This document shows, in pieces, positions 49,257 to 61,501 of a stretch of DNA of 64,000 bases; the stretch's first letter is position 1; every line of letters begins with the position of its first letter. The translations under genes were made by a program, and so were the position numbers. The notes under the pieces are model-generated. The model was not told the DNA's origin. It saw only the letters and a list, made by a program, of their open reading frames with translations, and ran no database searches. This DNA is from Spinacia oleracea (Eukaryota > Streptophyta > Magnoliopsida > Caryophyllales > Amaranthaceae), in NCBI RefSeq assembly GCF_020520425.1, contig NC_079488.1, positions 9,835,747-9,899,746 on the forward strand, written 5' to 3'.

Positions 49257-49682
49257 TGTTTGGGCTCCCAATTGATTCTCAATTGGGCCACTAAGTCCAA
49301 AGCCCAATGGCTCTAAACAAACAGCATCAAACCTACCAATGGCTAGTCAGCCATCCATCAAGGCCCAAGGCCCAATAGCAATAAATGACCTATGGGCATT
49401 TATTATGCAAACACTATAAATAGGCCGCAAAGGCTCACACCTCAAGGTACGTCCAATTTATCGCCTTAAGACTACTCTTCTAGAGAACTTCTCTCTAGAA
49501 TCCGAGCATCGTTCTTACTTAGGCATCGGAGGGGCTTTCCTCGGAAACACCCCCGAGGCTAGTGACTTTGCTCTTGTGCAGGTGAATTCGGACTCGACTC
49601 ATTCAAGCAAGCAAGATCTTCAACACATACGAAAGGGCCTTCATTCGAAGCCCATTGTTTCCATCTTTACAACACCGGAACA
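49257..49682 (+). repeat. Element 3 3' LTR
   Basis: Two visible substitutions relative to the 5' LTR; preceded by the purine tract GGATCTGGGGGGCATG. Confidence 0.93.
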
Positions 49683-49687
49683 ATGAT

Positions 49688-50601
49688 TAATTGTTATTTT
49701 ACTTAAGTTAAACATGTTTTGTCTTGTCATGTTATGCCGTGCTTTTTTCAAAAGATACGGTCCAAGTCTTGTTCACAACCCGCGATTTTGGGGTCGTGCC
49801 TCGGGTAGGCCCGCTACATCTATCTCTAATTAAAAGTGCTTAAGGGCACTGAAGAGTAGGGATGGCAATTTCATCCGAGTTCGACGGCTATCTGAACCAC
49901 CCGAACCGAATATATGGATGCACAACCGATAAAACACATATGCTAAACAGGTGGCGGGTGGATCAGGTAATAGGTCTGGTCGGATTCGGGTGGAGGTTCA
50001 TCCAAACCGTCACCCAATCTCATCCGATCCATCCATCCATCCGTTAAAGTTATTAATTTTTTTACTAAAATTACTTAATTATTAATATAATCTTGTATGT
50101 TTTACCTAATAATTTTTTATTATTAGCATTTTAGGTAGTAAATGTGGGATTATTATAAAAATATGTGCTAAGTGAGCTTAATAAAAGAAAATCGGCAAAA
50201 GGTTGGATTAATATTACCAAATTTTCCTATTTTAAGTACTAATTAAGTAATTATCTATGAAAAGTTGTTTACCACATACACCGTTTTATACAGTCAAATC
50301 AGCTAATATAGATATCTAACAATGAAAATTATTAGATACACCCGGGTGCACCGTGCACCCAAGTGTATATTTATGCCTATTGATGGTCCCCACTACATTT
50401 TCTCCTCGCATATAAGGAGAAAATGGGAGAGGATGCACCGTGCACCCGGATGCATGTAATATGTTCTAATCTAACAACTTGTAACATCTACTACGTAGCC
50501 GCTAAAAACTTATTATACCCAAACAGGGTCGTTGTTTTGTTGCATCTACAAGTAAAATATAATAAATGATAACAAAATAAATACAAACTATTTTAATAAA
50601 A
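49688..50601. other. Spacer with degraded repeats
   Basis: Holds the right part of the GGGCC repeat split by element 3 (49688-49830), a TAGGGATGGCAATTT-type segment (49857) recalling hAT-like ends, and two GGGTGCACCGTGCACCC palindromes (near 50343 and 50434). No gene is seen. Confidence 0.45.
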
Positions 50602-51684
50602 CTAGTCGTCTGACCCATGCAAGGCACGGGCTAATCTTAAAATTTAGGATTTTTGTATTTGTGTGTTCTTTTTATTATTTGGGTGGTTGGTGACTGTTAT
50701 GTTTTTTTTGGGCTGGGTGTACATTTTAATCCTTAAATACGGTTAGATGAAACAAATGATACTGATTTCCGTATTCGCTTAAACCTACAGCAATTTCAAT
50801 CCTTTTTGTTAATTGATGAAGTGCAACTGACCACTGTGTTATTGTAGCGTATATCTTAGCATCAGCATATCTTGAATTCTGGCTTACATAAGGATGTCAT
50901 TAATAGTAGTAAACACTTTGATTAACTTGTCTTTAACGATTTTTTTTGTATCCCCCGAGATTTGCGTTCATCATATCCCCTGAAAGTCAATCTTTATTAA
51001 AAATTCTGAACTTCTATGGAACTGCAATCTTTTTGATTGAAAGTGTCAACTGTTATTTTATTTCTTTGTTTTCTTTACAGATCAATATCCCAAAAGGGAA
51101 AAACAGAACACAAAACACATAAATGTACACCTCTTAACATTGTTTTAAAATATAAAAAAGTACGGAGTAGTATCCCCTTTATAGGAAGAACCCATGTAAT
51201 GCACAAGACCAAGTTGGCTCATATTTCAGGAGTTTGGTCCGTCGTCCGTTAGCTGGGTTGGGTCTTGGTTTGTAGTTGGGGTTGTGCTTGTTGTGGGTAT
51301 ATCCTTTGTTGTTGTGATGGTGTTGTTGTATAACTGTATTGTTGTAACATGTTAGTATAACAATTCTCAAATAGTACATGCGTAATATTGACACTGTATA
51401 TGTTTTTTTAATGTCTATTTGATTTGGGTTTTGATAAGGTCATTACCTATTGATTTTGTATTTTTTGTTTGACTGGCCCTCCTTTTTTATTTCTTTTAGT
51501 ATCTCAGCTCTTGTATGTATCCTTTCTTGTTGACTTTGAGCTTGAGCGTATATGTCTTCCCAATGCATTGTTGCAGCTCCTTTGAGATCTTCTCTGCTCC
51601 ATTTTCCTACATTTGCATTGGATTTATGGTATATTTCATTGCATTTGGTTTTCTTTCTTTGTGTAGTTAGTTGAATTGTATTAC

Positions 51685-52266
51685 CTGGTCATAAATCTTC
51701 ATCATTGATGTTATTGGTTTGCCAATAATTTTTTCCACGTCTTTGTCAAAAATCCCCACAGTCATCGTTGCGTTTCCGTCATCAATTGTGGAAATGATTC
51801 GGTACCTACAATAGTTGATATTAGATATTTTGATTATATTGTGGTATAATGTAGTAATGTGTTTGGGTACTGCACCTGTCGATTGGGAATTCTGGGACGA
51901 CTTGACATTTTGTTGTAGTATTGATTCGCATCTACCCTTGATTTGCAATTGTTACATGAAGTGTACATCCAGCCATACTCTTGGTCGTGGATGAATGAAA
52001 TTTGTGCCACACAAGTGTAAGTGTCTTTGAAATCCTGCATGTATAAAATGTAGATTTAATTTTCATCTTGCTTACCTTTGTGACCCTTCTGTTTTGGTGT
52101 TTTTTATGTGTAGTAAGAAGGTTTCTACCTTATTTTCTTCTTCTTCTTCCATGTATAGGTGTTGTAGTTCTTTGATTGTTTTACGATTCTTGGTCATCGC
52201 CTCCTCTAAACTCTCTGGTTGGGTGACTTCTATCCGGACTATTGCTTGTAGCGGCACATCAACCAT
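51685..52266 (-). pseudogene. RPA large-subunit-like OB-fold exons in the Helitron
   Basis: Three exon-like pieces with GT-AG ends: about 52266-52129 (TIKELQHLYMEEEEENK), 52034-51876 (DTYTCVAQISFIHDQEYGW, then YTSCNNCKSRV, a zinc-ribbon half) and 51805-51685 (YRIISTIDDGNATMTVGIFD). This matches the C-terminal DNA-binding OB fold of replication protein A 70-kDa-like proteins, which bind single-stranded DNA. The second zinc pair (usually C-x2-C/H) and upstream domains were not found, so the copy is partial or highly diverged. Confidence 0.6.
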
Positions 52267-53136
52267 GCTTTATGAAAAGGTACAATGGGCAATTAGTAAT
52301 GGGGGAAGTATTAGTTTTAGTTGGTAATTGTTGGTTGTTTAGACATTTGAGCATAGTGGATTTCTTACTCTTTCTTGAAATGTTGTACTTCAGGGATGTC
52401 TAGGTTGATGTAGATCTTAGTTCCTCCAGTAGAATTGAGTTGATAGTTCCCTGCAACATCATCATTAATTTATTAGTACATGTTTAAAGTAGATGATGTT
52501 AAAGCTGGTGTGTTTGTCTATATTATTGTGTTGGCATTTACCGTTGAACATTGTTACTCGTGTAGCTGTGATTATTACTATATGTGGTTGTGCTCCATTT
52601 TTAACAAGTGAATGATTTATATACCTTAATGCTTCTGCATTACAAATACTCTAATTATCAAAAAGACAAATCATAATCGAGGGGACAAACATACATTTAC
52701 CCTTTTAACACAACCAGATCCTAATCTTCTCTCTTAAACCTCAGTTATATGCCATTGGGGAGTCCATTAATCCTTTTAACACAATCAGATCCCAAACCTT
52801 TAAACTCAACAAACGAAATCACCCGGTTAAAATTTAATATTCTTTCTTTGTTAAGTCCCAACTACTCAACAATATCCACATTACCAATTAAGATCATTCA
52901 CATAAGATGGAATAGACCCGTAATGATTATGAAAACATATAGAACAACACACTAATTCCTTTGAGAATTTAGGAAAGGAAGTAGAGAAAAGGGTTCACCT
53001 TTGTAGGGACTTGAACCCTCTAGAACACCAGAAAAATGAAATAATCCCAAGAATAGCACCTGTATCCACAAACAATTTCAAAACCACTATTAGATAGTGG
53101 GAAGGGGAAAACTATAGAGTAGCGTAATTTAGGTGT

Positions 53137-53154
53137 GGGGGGGGGGGGGGGGGG
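53137..53154. repeat. Poly-G tract (18 G)
   Basis: An uninterrupted run of 18 G in an AT-rich setting; length may vary or be an assembly artefact. Confidence 0.9.
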
Positions 53155-55580
53155 ATTATATTTGATTATACTCCTACACTCCAAATAGAAGGTACAACTT
53201 CAGATTATGTAAAAGGCAAATGCAATACAACAATACTAGCTACATTTAAAATAGTTCATCAGTCTCGGGTTGTGACATTAGGGACGAGGTTTGTGCAACA
53301 ATGTCACAACTTGCATCGATAGCAAGTACACTCATTTAGGTTCACCCTGGGAAAATGGCAAACATATTGTCTTTTCCGGAATAACCCAATAACCCAATGT
53401 TCAATACAGGTTTCACCAATTCTCATATGATGGATTATTTACCAAACTTGGGGTTAAGCTTCAACTACCTTCACATTGTTGATTATACAGATTTCTATAA
53501 CTGAAACATAGTTAGAAACACGATACTATCAGGGTGCTTCGTTCACAGGAAACATGGAAGCTATTGTACCTGTAAATAATTACCAAATACGAAGTATATC
53601 TTTAGTTTTCGCTTTCATTTATGTGTATTTGTTAGTAATATTTTACCTTCTGGGGCCAACTACTATAAAACAAAGTGGTATACTTCACGCATACTCATTC
53701 TCAGATTCTTAAGAATGGTCTCCCCAATGACATAAAACTGAGGTTTAAGAGAGAAAATGTAGGCTCCTCTATTGCTTTCTATGTGAGGCAGTTCGAATTA
53801 AGTCCATCACAAACACAAGTTTATTCCTACATGCTTTCTGATCAATGATATTCATGATGACAGTAATGTCAGTTCACTCCATAGGCTTGTACCCCATGAA
53901 TCCAACTAACGCCTCTTATTTCTAAATGTTATGTGGATATCAGTATTTTGAACCTCAAAGCCTAATGACAGTAATCTATTTGTCTACAACTATGATGGAA
54001 ATATGGAAAGGAAGTTCAAAGTCATAGGTTGGTACCCCATGATCCAACTAATACCAATTGTTTCTAATTATCGTGTGATTATCAATATTTTGAACCTCAA
54101 ATCCTGATATTCAGTACTTATATCATCCATGGCTACAATCAAGCCTAAGCTAAAACCAACAACTTACAACACGGTATATGCAATACAACAACCTCCCCAA
54201 TTATGATCCGGGCAATATCAAACCAAAATCCAAACTCCAAAACCCAATTCCTAGCAAAAAAATAAATTCAAAATTTACCACTACGGTATTGCAAATTAGG
54301 ATAAAATCAGCTCAGAAATGATCAAAATACCCTATTACCGAACAATTCAAGAATTATAAACTGTAAATTAAAACAATGAAACCAATTAAAAACAGACACA
54401 AAAAAGAGACGGAATCATACCTGTTTGCAGCTCACGATCATATTATCCTTAGGACGCAACTAACTATGTTAAATAGAGTTAGGATAGGATTAAGAGATGA
54501 GAGTTGGACTATCAATAACCATTTTCCCAAAGTAAGCGTAACCGACATTCTTTAAGAAATTATTAATGTTTTGGGAGGAAATTAATTTGTAAATGGAGGC
54601 TTTTAAAGTTAGGGAGAAGATGGTGGGATTTAATTGAAGGTGAAATAGTAGTTTGATCCTAGTTCGATGTGGGATCTCTTGAATTGTAATGCAAACACAA
54701 GATTAGCTAATTACAATTTAAGTTGAAACTGGTGACGATTGAAATGCAAGGTTCGTGAATTGTAACAGAAATTGTTAATCAATTTGAATTGAATGATGAT
54801 TAATAGCGAGGAGGATGAGTCGGAGATTAACATGAATGCTGAGGATGAATGAATGTGGGAGACGGTAATGGCGGAGGATATTTTCCTTCTTTTTTCTTCC
54901 CTTTAAAATTTCAACTACTTTGTAATGCTAAGGATGCCTTACCTTTTGTTTGTTCTTTTGTTTTTTTTGGTTCTTGTATTTAGGCACTTAAATGAATTTG
55001 GGGAGCCACGTTGGATACTCTATGTGTGGTTTTCAGTTTTTGCTTGTTTGAACTGATAGATGATGAGCCCCATGGATCATGCGTGGAGCTTTGTTTTTTA
55101 AATACTAGGTATTAATTCTAATATGGAGTATGATTTTTTCCGTAATGATCTGAGATATCGCTCGATGCATCAAACTAGTTATTCCTTTAATTCAGTGAAG
55201 TTTGCGAGTTCTAATTATATGCACTTAGGACACCTGGATTTTTGTGCACCAACATGGTTTTTCTTTCTCAGTTGGTATTGTTTTCCTCATTTGAAAATTT
55301 CGAATTTAGAAAGTATCAAATTTTATAGTATGATTTACATCCATGTCATATAATAATTTTTTATTTTTCCTCCTTTACTTTTTTAGATTTATCTTCTCTG
55401 TATTACTATACACCGTTCTTAAACTTAATCCTCAGTTTTTCACATCTCAATTGATAAACAATAAACATTGCTCATTGCATAAAAGTTATATTCGCTTATA
55501 CTTAACAAAATCATACGGAGTATCATGCACCCACTCTCTCCTAAAGCTATGTGCCCAAAAAATTGACAAATTATTTTTTA

Positions 55581-57214
55581 CGGATATTTCATGAAATGCC
55601 CCCGAATTTTGCTGTAATTCACCAAACGCCCATCAAGTTTCAACAATTCATAAAATACCCCTCACAATCCGTACAAATACCCACCATACCCTTACTACTA
55701 ACGTGTCGTTAGTCTGCTGTTAGTTAAGTTTCTAATTCACCAAATACCCCTATTACTAAATTTAATGCACCAAATGCCCCTAATCTCAAACTTATTTCAC
55801 CAAATGCCCTAACATTAAATTTAGCTAGTTTTGGTGTTCCAACGGCTAGTTTTTATATATGAAAAGTAGCCGTAGGTTCAGGTAGGCTATAGTTTTTCTA
55901 TGCTTCATATTTGACACATGAAAAGCTTCAATTACCCCTCTCATTTAAGCACTATATGAGCTGAAAGAATAGTGTGACAAAATTTGCGCATCAATAAGGG
56001 GCCGTTTGGTTCATTAAGTTGGAATGGAATGGTATGGAATCTCATACCATGGGGGTATGGATTCAAATTCCCATACCAGGTTTGAAGTTGTTTTGTTTAC
56101 TCTTGAAATGAATTCTATATCCCATTTATGATGTTTGGTTTACTTTTGGAGTGGAATACTAACCATCCAACTATCCAAGCATAACAAATTATTAATTTGT
56201 ACAGTATACATCAAAATTAACAAAATCTATATAAGTGTATATACATGAGTAAAATTAAAAATCTCAAATTTTAAAAAGAAAAAAATATAGAAAAGCAAAG
56301 CAAAAAAATTGGAATGTCAGACTACCGCTTATAAATCAAAATTAACAAAATCTTGCTATGGAACTTCATAGATGTCAGATCGCAAAAGGAAAGGCAAAAA
56401 TGGACATCAGATCGCAGATGAAATTTAGGCCTAAGAAAATGGGAAATACCAGCGAGATTCAATCTCAGTATAATCCACCGATAACAATTCAATTACAGCA
56501 ACCACAATCCATATAGCCAACAAATGGATCCTTCACCACTGTTCAGCTCCATTGATGAAAACAACGGTCTTCCAATTTTGAATAGACCAATTAAATCAAT
56601 TTCATTTCCAATTCCAAAACTTTTTTCCAAACTGCTAAAATTTAATCAACAAGAAATTTTCTTGGCACAAATGTAGGCAATAATACACATAAAACTAAGT
56701 TCAAAAGAGATCCAAAATCAGATTATATAATTTGAAATCATAGGTCAAATCCAAGCTACCCCATTAGTTCTTTAAGCTAACAATGGAAAAAATTTCAAAA
56801 CCCAATTCAAAACTATAAAGAAAAAGATGTTGGTGGAGGCGGTGGCGTTGGTTGTGGTGGTGGTGGAGGCTAGCTGCCTAAACTGGTTGAGGAGGAGGAA
56901 GTAGGGAGAGAGAGCCCATATAAAAACCCCGAAAATGGTGGAAGAAGGAGGAAGAACAGGGGAGAGAGAGAGAAGCAAAGCAGTGGTCGTCATTTTTTTG
57001 GAATGGGTAACCAGGGGTAGGGAAGGATTATGGCTCCCAAAAGGAAAATAAGGGTAAAATGGTAAACTCCCTCTAACGGAGAGTTAACGTCTGTTAACAG
57101 TAAGGGTATGGTGGGCATTTATACGGATTGTGAGGGGTATTTTATGAATTGTTGAAACTTGATGGGCGTTTGGTGAATTACAGCAAAACTCGGGGGCATT
57201 TCATGAAATATCCG
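55581..57214. mobile_element. MULE with long terminal inverted repeats (1634 bp)
   Basis: Ends CGGATATTTCATGAAATGCC and its inverted match form TIRs that are nearly perfect for about 125 bp and recognisable to about 150 bp. A perfect 9-bp duplication TATTTTTTA flanks it (55572-55580, 57215-57223). The interior holds shorter copies of the CACCAAATGCCCCTA motif, a GGGGCCGTTTGGTTC segment at 55998, and an unrecognised frame at 56993-56772 (minus). No transposase. 55111-55571 to its left is AT-rich with no gene. Confidence 0.88.
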
Positions 57215-57224
57215 TATTTTTTAT

Positions 57225-57535
57225 CACCTAAAAAAATAAAAATTGTTTTTTACCACCTAAAAATAAAATAAAATTTGTCTTTTACCACCTCTTAACTACA
57301 AAATGGATGAAAACGTTATGTGAATTAATGGGAAGTAAGGGAAAATGGTAGCTTATATGAATGAAAATCGTGGAAAAGAGAAGAGAAGAAAACAAAAAAT
57401 ATAGTTTGTGAAATGGATCCGCATAACGTTTCCTTACATTTTTTTGGTTAAGAGGTGTAAAAAACAATTTAAATTTTATTTTTAGGTGGTAAAAGACAAC
57501 TTTTATTTTTTTAGGTGGTAAAAAATAATTTATCA
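57225..57535. repeat. Inverted-repeat (MITE-like) segment
   Basis: ACCACCTAAAAATAAAATAA and CTTTTACCACCTCTTAAC near the left are mirrored by GTTAAGAGGTGTAAAAAAC and TTTTAGGTGGTAAAAGACA at the right. The target duplication could not be settled because the TA-rich edges are repetitive. Confidence 0.55.
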
Positions 57536-57537
57536 AT

Positions 57538-59135
57538 TTTTTTTTTTTTTTGACATAGGCTCAATTTGCATAAAAGAGAAGGTTTACAAAACTAAACACT
57601 AAGGTCTTTAAAGACCATTACAAAGAAAATAAAACAAACTAAATGCATAAGTTCTTCTGTTGTCGGCCCTTGAGTGTTGAAAACGCCTTGTTTACACCAC
57701 CAACGAGGTTTATTCATGCCAAGGCCACTTGTGGCTGTGATTCCCTTATAAAACTTGGAGATGAAGTTGGAACAGGAAGCATAGAGAGTCTCCTTTAGTA
57801 ACCTGTGGAACTTGGATGACAAAGAAAGAAGCGAAAGAGTTAAAATGTCACAGGGTTCTTGAAAAGACCATGTGAATTGCACACATGAGTCTAGAGTCAA
57901 TAAACATGACTCGGGTAGCATACTATGAACCCCCAAAAAATGGGGAGCAGCGCTCACATAAATTTTTTTGAAAGTGTCAAGAACAAATCTTAACACTAAC
58001 CTAAAATGAGGATAAATCGAAGCTAATCCCCACACCCACATAACAACTAAACCCCGAGAACACCCAACCTTTCTATTACACACTACTCCTTCCCTCGTCG
58101 AACAACTTGACAAAGCTCCAAGCTCCCACCCAAAGGAGAAAGAGGCTTCAACATACTGACCTACACTCCCAAAAGCAAGAAAACACCTTGCTCCGGAGGA
58201 AGATACAACTCCACTACTCAATACTTCCTCATACCTATTGATATTTTCCAACTTCTGCAATACCTCAAACCTCCAAAGAAGACATACCCACAAGGTATGT
58301 CTAACCAAAACACACACAATGAGAAACCACAATTGATTACCACACTCAACAAAGTCGAAGGAAAACATACCAACAATTTCAAAAGGAACTCATACTACTC
58401 CAAAGCAGAACACAAACATTCCTAACATCAAAACAAGAAAACTTAAAAAACTGAACATTCTACCAAATCACCTAAGCCACATAAGCTACTCTACCGAAGA
58501 GGAGAAAATAGTCACCAAACCACAAATCTCAGTACACACTAACTGAGAAGGTGGCACAACACCAGAATAAGTCCAAAATTAATACCAAATTAGAAACCCT
58601 AACCTAATCTTTACCTTTACCGTTAAGATCGGGGTAACCGACACTGCAAAACGGCGGCGACAAGGAAAGCTTTGGTATTAACGAACTGAAAATTCCAGGA
58701 AACAAGAGGAACAACCCGAAACAGATGAAGCCCTATCCTAAATAGAATTCCTTACCCCGAACTTTACCTTTACCGGCGAGATTATCAACGGCGGTGTTCG
58801 GGTTGCTTTATAGGAAGACCCAAGGTTGTACCTCACACCAAAAGAACTCCTCCCTACTTCGAGCAAGGCAGAGGTGAAAGGTGATTACGAGATCCGGCGA
58901 GAAGAAGCGCACTAAGAGGAGGTAGAAGCTTCCTTTCCGATCAAACTTGGCTCCGTCTTCTTCTTCTTACCAGAAACACAAAGACACGAAACTATGATAA
59001 GGGTGGCAGGCTCGCCAACGGCCGATTAGCGAGGGGTGGCCGCCAGCGAGCCGCCAAAGAGGACGGCGAGGGTTAGGGTTTAGGTTCCTTGTTTAGAGAG
59101 AAGGTAGAGGGAATATTTTAGAGAGAGGTATTTAA
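57538..59135 (-). other. Possible poly(A)-tailed retroposed unit with a 258-codon frame
   Basis: The left edge is a run of T (57538-57551), a poly(A) tail on the minus strand. The minus strand then runs from a TCTC-rich leader near 59135 through a 258-codon frame (58368-57592) to the tail. The frame is Cys/Phe/Leu-rich, matches no family I know, and may not be coding. The layout (5' leader, exon-like text, A-tail) suggests a LINE-like or processed-transcript insertion, but no RT was found and no clean target duplication. Confidence 0.35.
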
Positions 59136-59445
59136 TAGTTTTGATTACTATAAAAAACAAAACAATTTTTTTAGATGGTACAAAACAATTTAACCTTTTT
59201 AAAATGTTTATCCCAAAAAATTAAAGTTTAGTTGAATGTCTAATGATGTAGATTTAAATCCTATACTTAGTTAATTACTTAATTACATGATTGCATATCA
59301 ATGATAGAAAAAAAATATCAATGATTAAAAAAGAAAAAGTGTATGTACAGTACAAAAGTTAAAATGAAATAATGCAACCCAAAAAATGCCCGATAAAGAA
59401 CATGTAAATACTAAAAAGAAAAACTATATTACTTGTAATTGAGAC

Positions 59446-59779
59446 TGTTTCGGGGTTGAAACGATAGTAGGAGCGTCCTTGGTATCTTGGGTTCCGGTCT
59501 CGTGCGGTGCCTGCAAGATGAACTCCGGGCCAAGGGGGGGTCCCCGAGGCGGAGCCTCCGACGCTCAAGTCAGTACAATTGATGTATAAAATGAGGTGTT
59601 TAGGGGAGAGAGAGTAGGGTGGCTTCTCTAGGGTTAGAGAATCACCCCTTTAACCTTGCCCTTTGAGGGGTATATATAGTGCCTTGTTGGGCCTTTGAGG
59701 CCTTGTAAGGGATATTGGGCTTGAGTGGATTTTATTGGCTTTTGGGTTAAAATGGTGAGCCCATTTTGACACCCCAACA
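59446..59779 (-). repeat. Element 4 3' LTR
   Basis: TGTTGGGGTG to CCGAAACA on the minus strand; TATA-like CTATATATACC near 59670-59680. Confidence 0.92.
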
Positions 59780-59929
59780 AATGCCCCCCAGACCCAATTC
59801 TATTTGAAAAATGGGTTGGGTTTTGATTTTGATCACTTCCAAGTGAAAGTCAATTTCAGCTCAGAATTTTAAAATCGGCTCGGATTGTAACATCGGTTCG
59901 AGTTGTAATCTCGGCTCGGATTTTACCTT

Positions 59930-60420
59930 CGGTTTTTTACCTTCGGATTTTTACCTTCGGCTCGGTTTTATCCTTCGGATTTTTACCTTCGGCTCGGTTT
60001 TATCCTTCGGCTCGGTTTTATCCTTCGGCTCGGTTTTATCCTTCGGATTTTTACCTTCGGATTTTTACCTTCGGCTCGGATTTATCCTTCGGATTTTTAC
60101 CTTCGGCTCGGTTTTATCCTTCGGATGTTTACCTTCGGCTCGGTTTTATCCTTCGGATTTTTACCTTCGGATCGGTTTTATCCTTCGGCTCGGTTTTATC
60201 TTTCGGATTTTTACCTTCGGATCGGTTTTATCCTTCGGATTTTTACCTTCGGCTCGGTTTTATCCTTCGGATTTTTACCTTCGGCTCGGTTTTATCCTTC
60301 GGATTTTTACCTTCGGATTTTTACCTTCGGCTCGGTTTTATCCTTCGGATTTTTACCTTCGGCTCGGTTTTATCCTTCGGATTTTTACCTTCGGATTTTT
60401 ACCTTCGGCTCGGATTGTAA
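59930..60420. repeat. Element 4 short tandem array
   Basis: Over ten units built from TTTTTACCTTCGG, CTCGG and TTTTATCCTTCGGA, with a higher-order period of about 33 bp. Long open frames across it are products of the repeat period, not genes. Confidence 0.88.
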
Positions 60421-60469
60421 CATCGATTCGAGTTGTAATCTTTGAGCGATTTTTAACCTCGTTCTTCAA

Positions 60470-61070
60470 ATCCGGAGATCTGTTTAAGAACGTGCTTCTA
60501 AAATCGGCTCGGATTGTAACATCGGTTCGAGTTGTAATCTCGGAGCGGCTTTTTACCTTCGGCTCGGATTGTAACATCGATTCGAGTTGTAATCTTTGAG
60601 TGATTTTTAACCTCGTTCTTCAAATCCGGAGATCTGTTTAAGAACGTGCTTCTAAAATCGGCTCGGATTGTAACATCGGTTCGAGTTGTAATCTCGGAGC
60701 GGCTTTTTACCTTCGGCTCGGATTGTAACATCGATTCGAGTTGTAATCTTTGAGTGATTTTTAACCTCGTTCTTCAAATCCGGAGATCTGTTTAAGAACG
60801 TGCTTCTAAAATCGGCTCGGATTGTAACATCGGTTCGAGTTGTAATCTCGGAGCGGCTTTTTACCTTCGGCTCGGTTTTATCCTTCGGATTTTTACCTTC
60901 GGATTTTTACCTTCGGCTCGGATTGTAACATCGATTCGAGTTGTAATCTTTGAGCGATTTTTAACCTCGTTCTTCAAATCCGGAGATCTGTTTAAGAACG
61001 TGCTTCTAAAATCGGCTCGGATTGTAACATCGGTTCGAGTTGTAATCTCGGAGCGGCTTTTTACCTTCGG
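60470..61070. repeat. Element 4 long tandem array
   Basis: About four units of roughly 154 bp (starts near 60499, 60653, 60807; the next near 61009 is longer because it contains short-array units). Each has CGGCTCGGATTGTAACATCG, TCGAGTTGTAATCT and AAATCCGGAGATCTGTTTAA. Confidence 0.88.
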
Positions 61071-61501
61071 AAGTGATGTAGTGCCATCATGCCAATGTAT
61101 GCTGTTGTTACCAATCGTGCAAGGTGATTGTGGGCTCAGTTGAGTCTGAGTTGTGGAAACTTGCTTTATTTCCAAATTCATAACTTTCACGCGTGAGCTG
61201 TTACTGGCTCCAAAAATCTGTACTCAAGCAAAATGAATCCTCTTTATTCTGAAAATGAGTTTGCAGATCTGGGAGAGTGGGAAAGCATCTTTACTTGGCC
61301 TTGAGGCTACTGGGCCACCAAAATGTAGTAACAATCTGTAGCAACAATTTGTAGCAACATTATTTGTCACCACACTGCCCATTATAAAGTAATTTGTTGA
61401 CAAACAGTAATTTTTGGTCGGCTATTTCAGATTTCCGGCCATTTTTGCGGTTGAACATAATAGTATGAAAATGTGGATTTTCATGGGTTATTGCTCTCGA
61501 T

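Larger units (their letters stand above)
38105..49682 (+). mobile_element. Element 3: near-complete Tat-lineage LTR retrotransposon (11578 bp)
   Basis: Two 426-bp LTRs (38105-38530, 49257-49682) show two visible substitutions and are flanked by identical ATGAT duplications (38100-38104, 49683-49687). It contains a PBS, gag, protease, one long pol frame with RT, two RNase H domains and integrase, tandem repeats, and a minus-strand antisense gene before the 3' LTR. The dual RNase H and this order mark the Tat lineage. Defects are few: a TGA between gag and protease, a frame change between protease and pol, and a TGA in the antisense gene. It landed in a GGGCC-type dispersed repeat about 340 bp upstream of REM-B. 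Confidence 0.95.
50602..55110 (-). mobile_element. Helitron-like element with RPA-type exons (5' end approximate)
   Basis: Read on the minus strand the left edge ends with a hairpin (GCCCGTGC, loop CTT, GCATGGGT), 11 bases, then CTAG followed by T, the classic Helitron 3' end. About 1.1 kb inside, on the same strand, lie exons of an RPA-like OB-fold protein, a common Helitron cargo. No Rep/helicase is visible, so it would be non-autonomous. The 5' end is inferred near 55110 (CCTAGTATTTAAAAAAC); no clear TC terminus was confirmed. 52330-55110 otherwise holds AT-rich sequence without a recognised gene. Confidence 0.6.

Noticed and set aside
55998-57000. A complete hAT or PIF MITE nested in the second MULE (GGGGCCGTTTGGTTC)
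   Set aside because: Only one end was seen; no inverted partner or target duplication was found.
60125-60445. 106-codon frame and related frames on both strands in element 4
   Set aside because: Produced by a repeat period divisible by three (about 33 bp); the protein is simple repetition.
59930-61070. CRISPR-like regular repeats in element 4
   Set aside because: Units are directly adjacent with no unique spacers, and the setting is a plant LTR element. They are ordinary tandem repeats.
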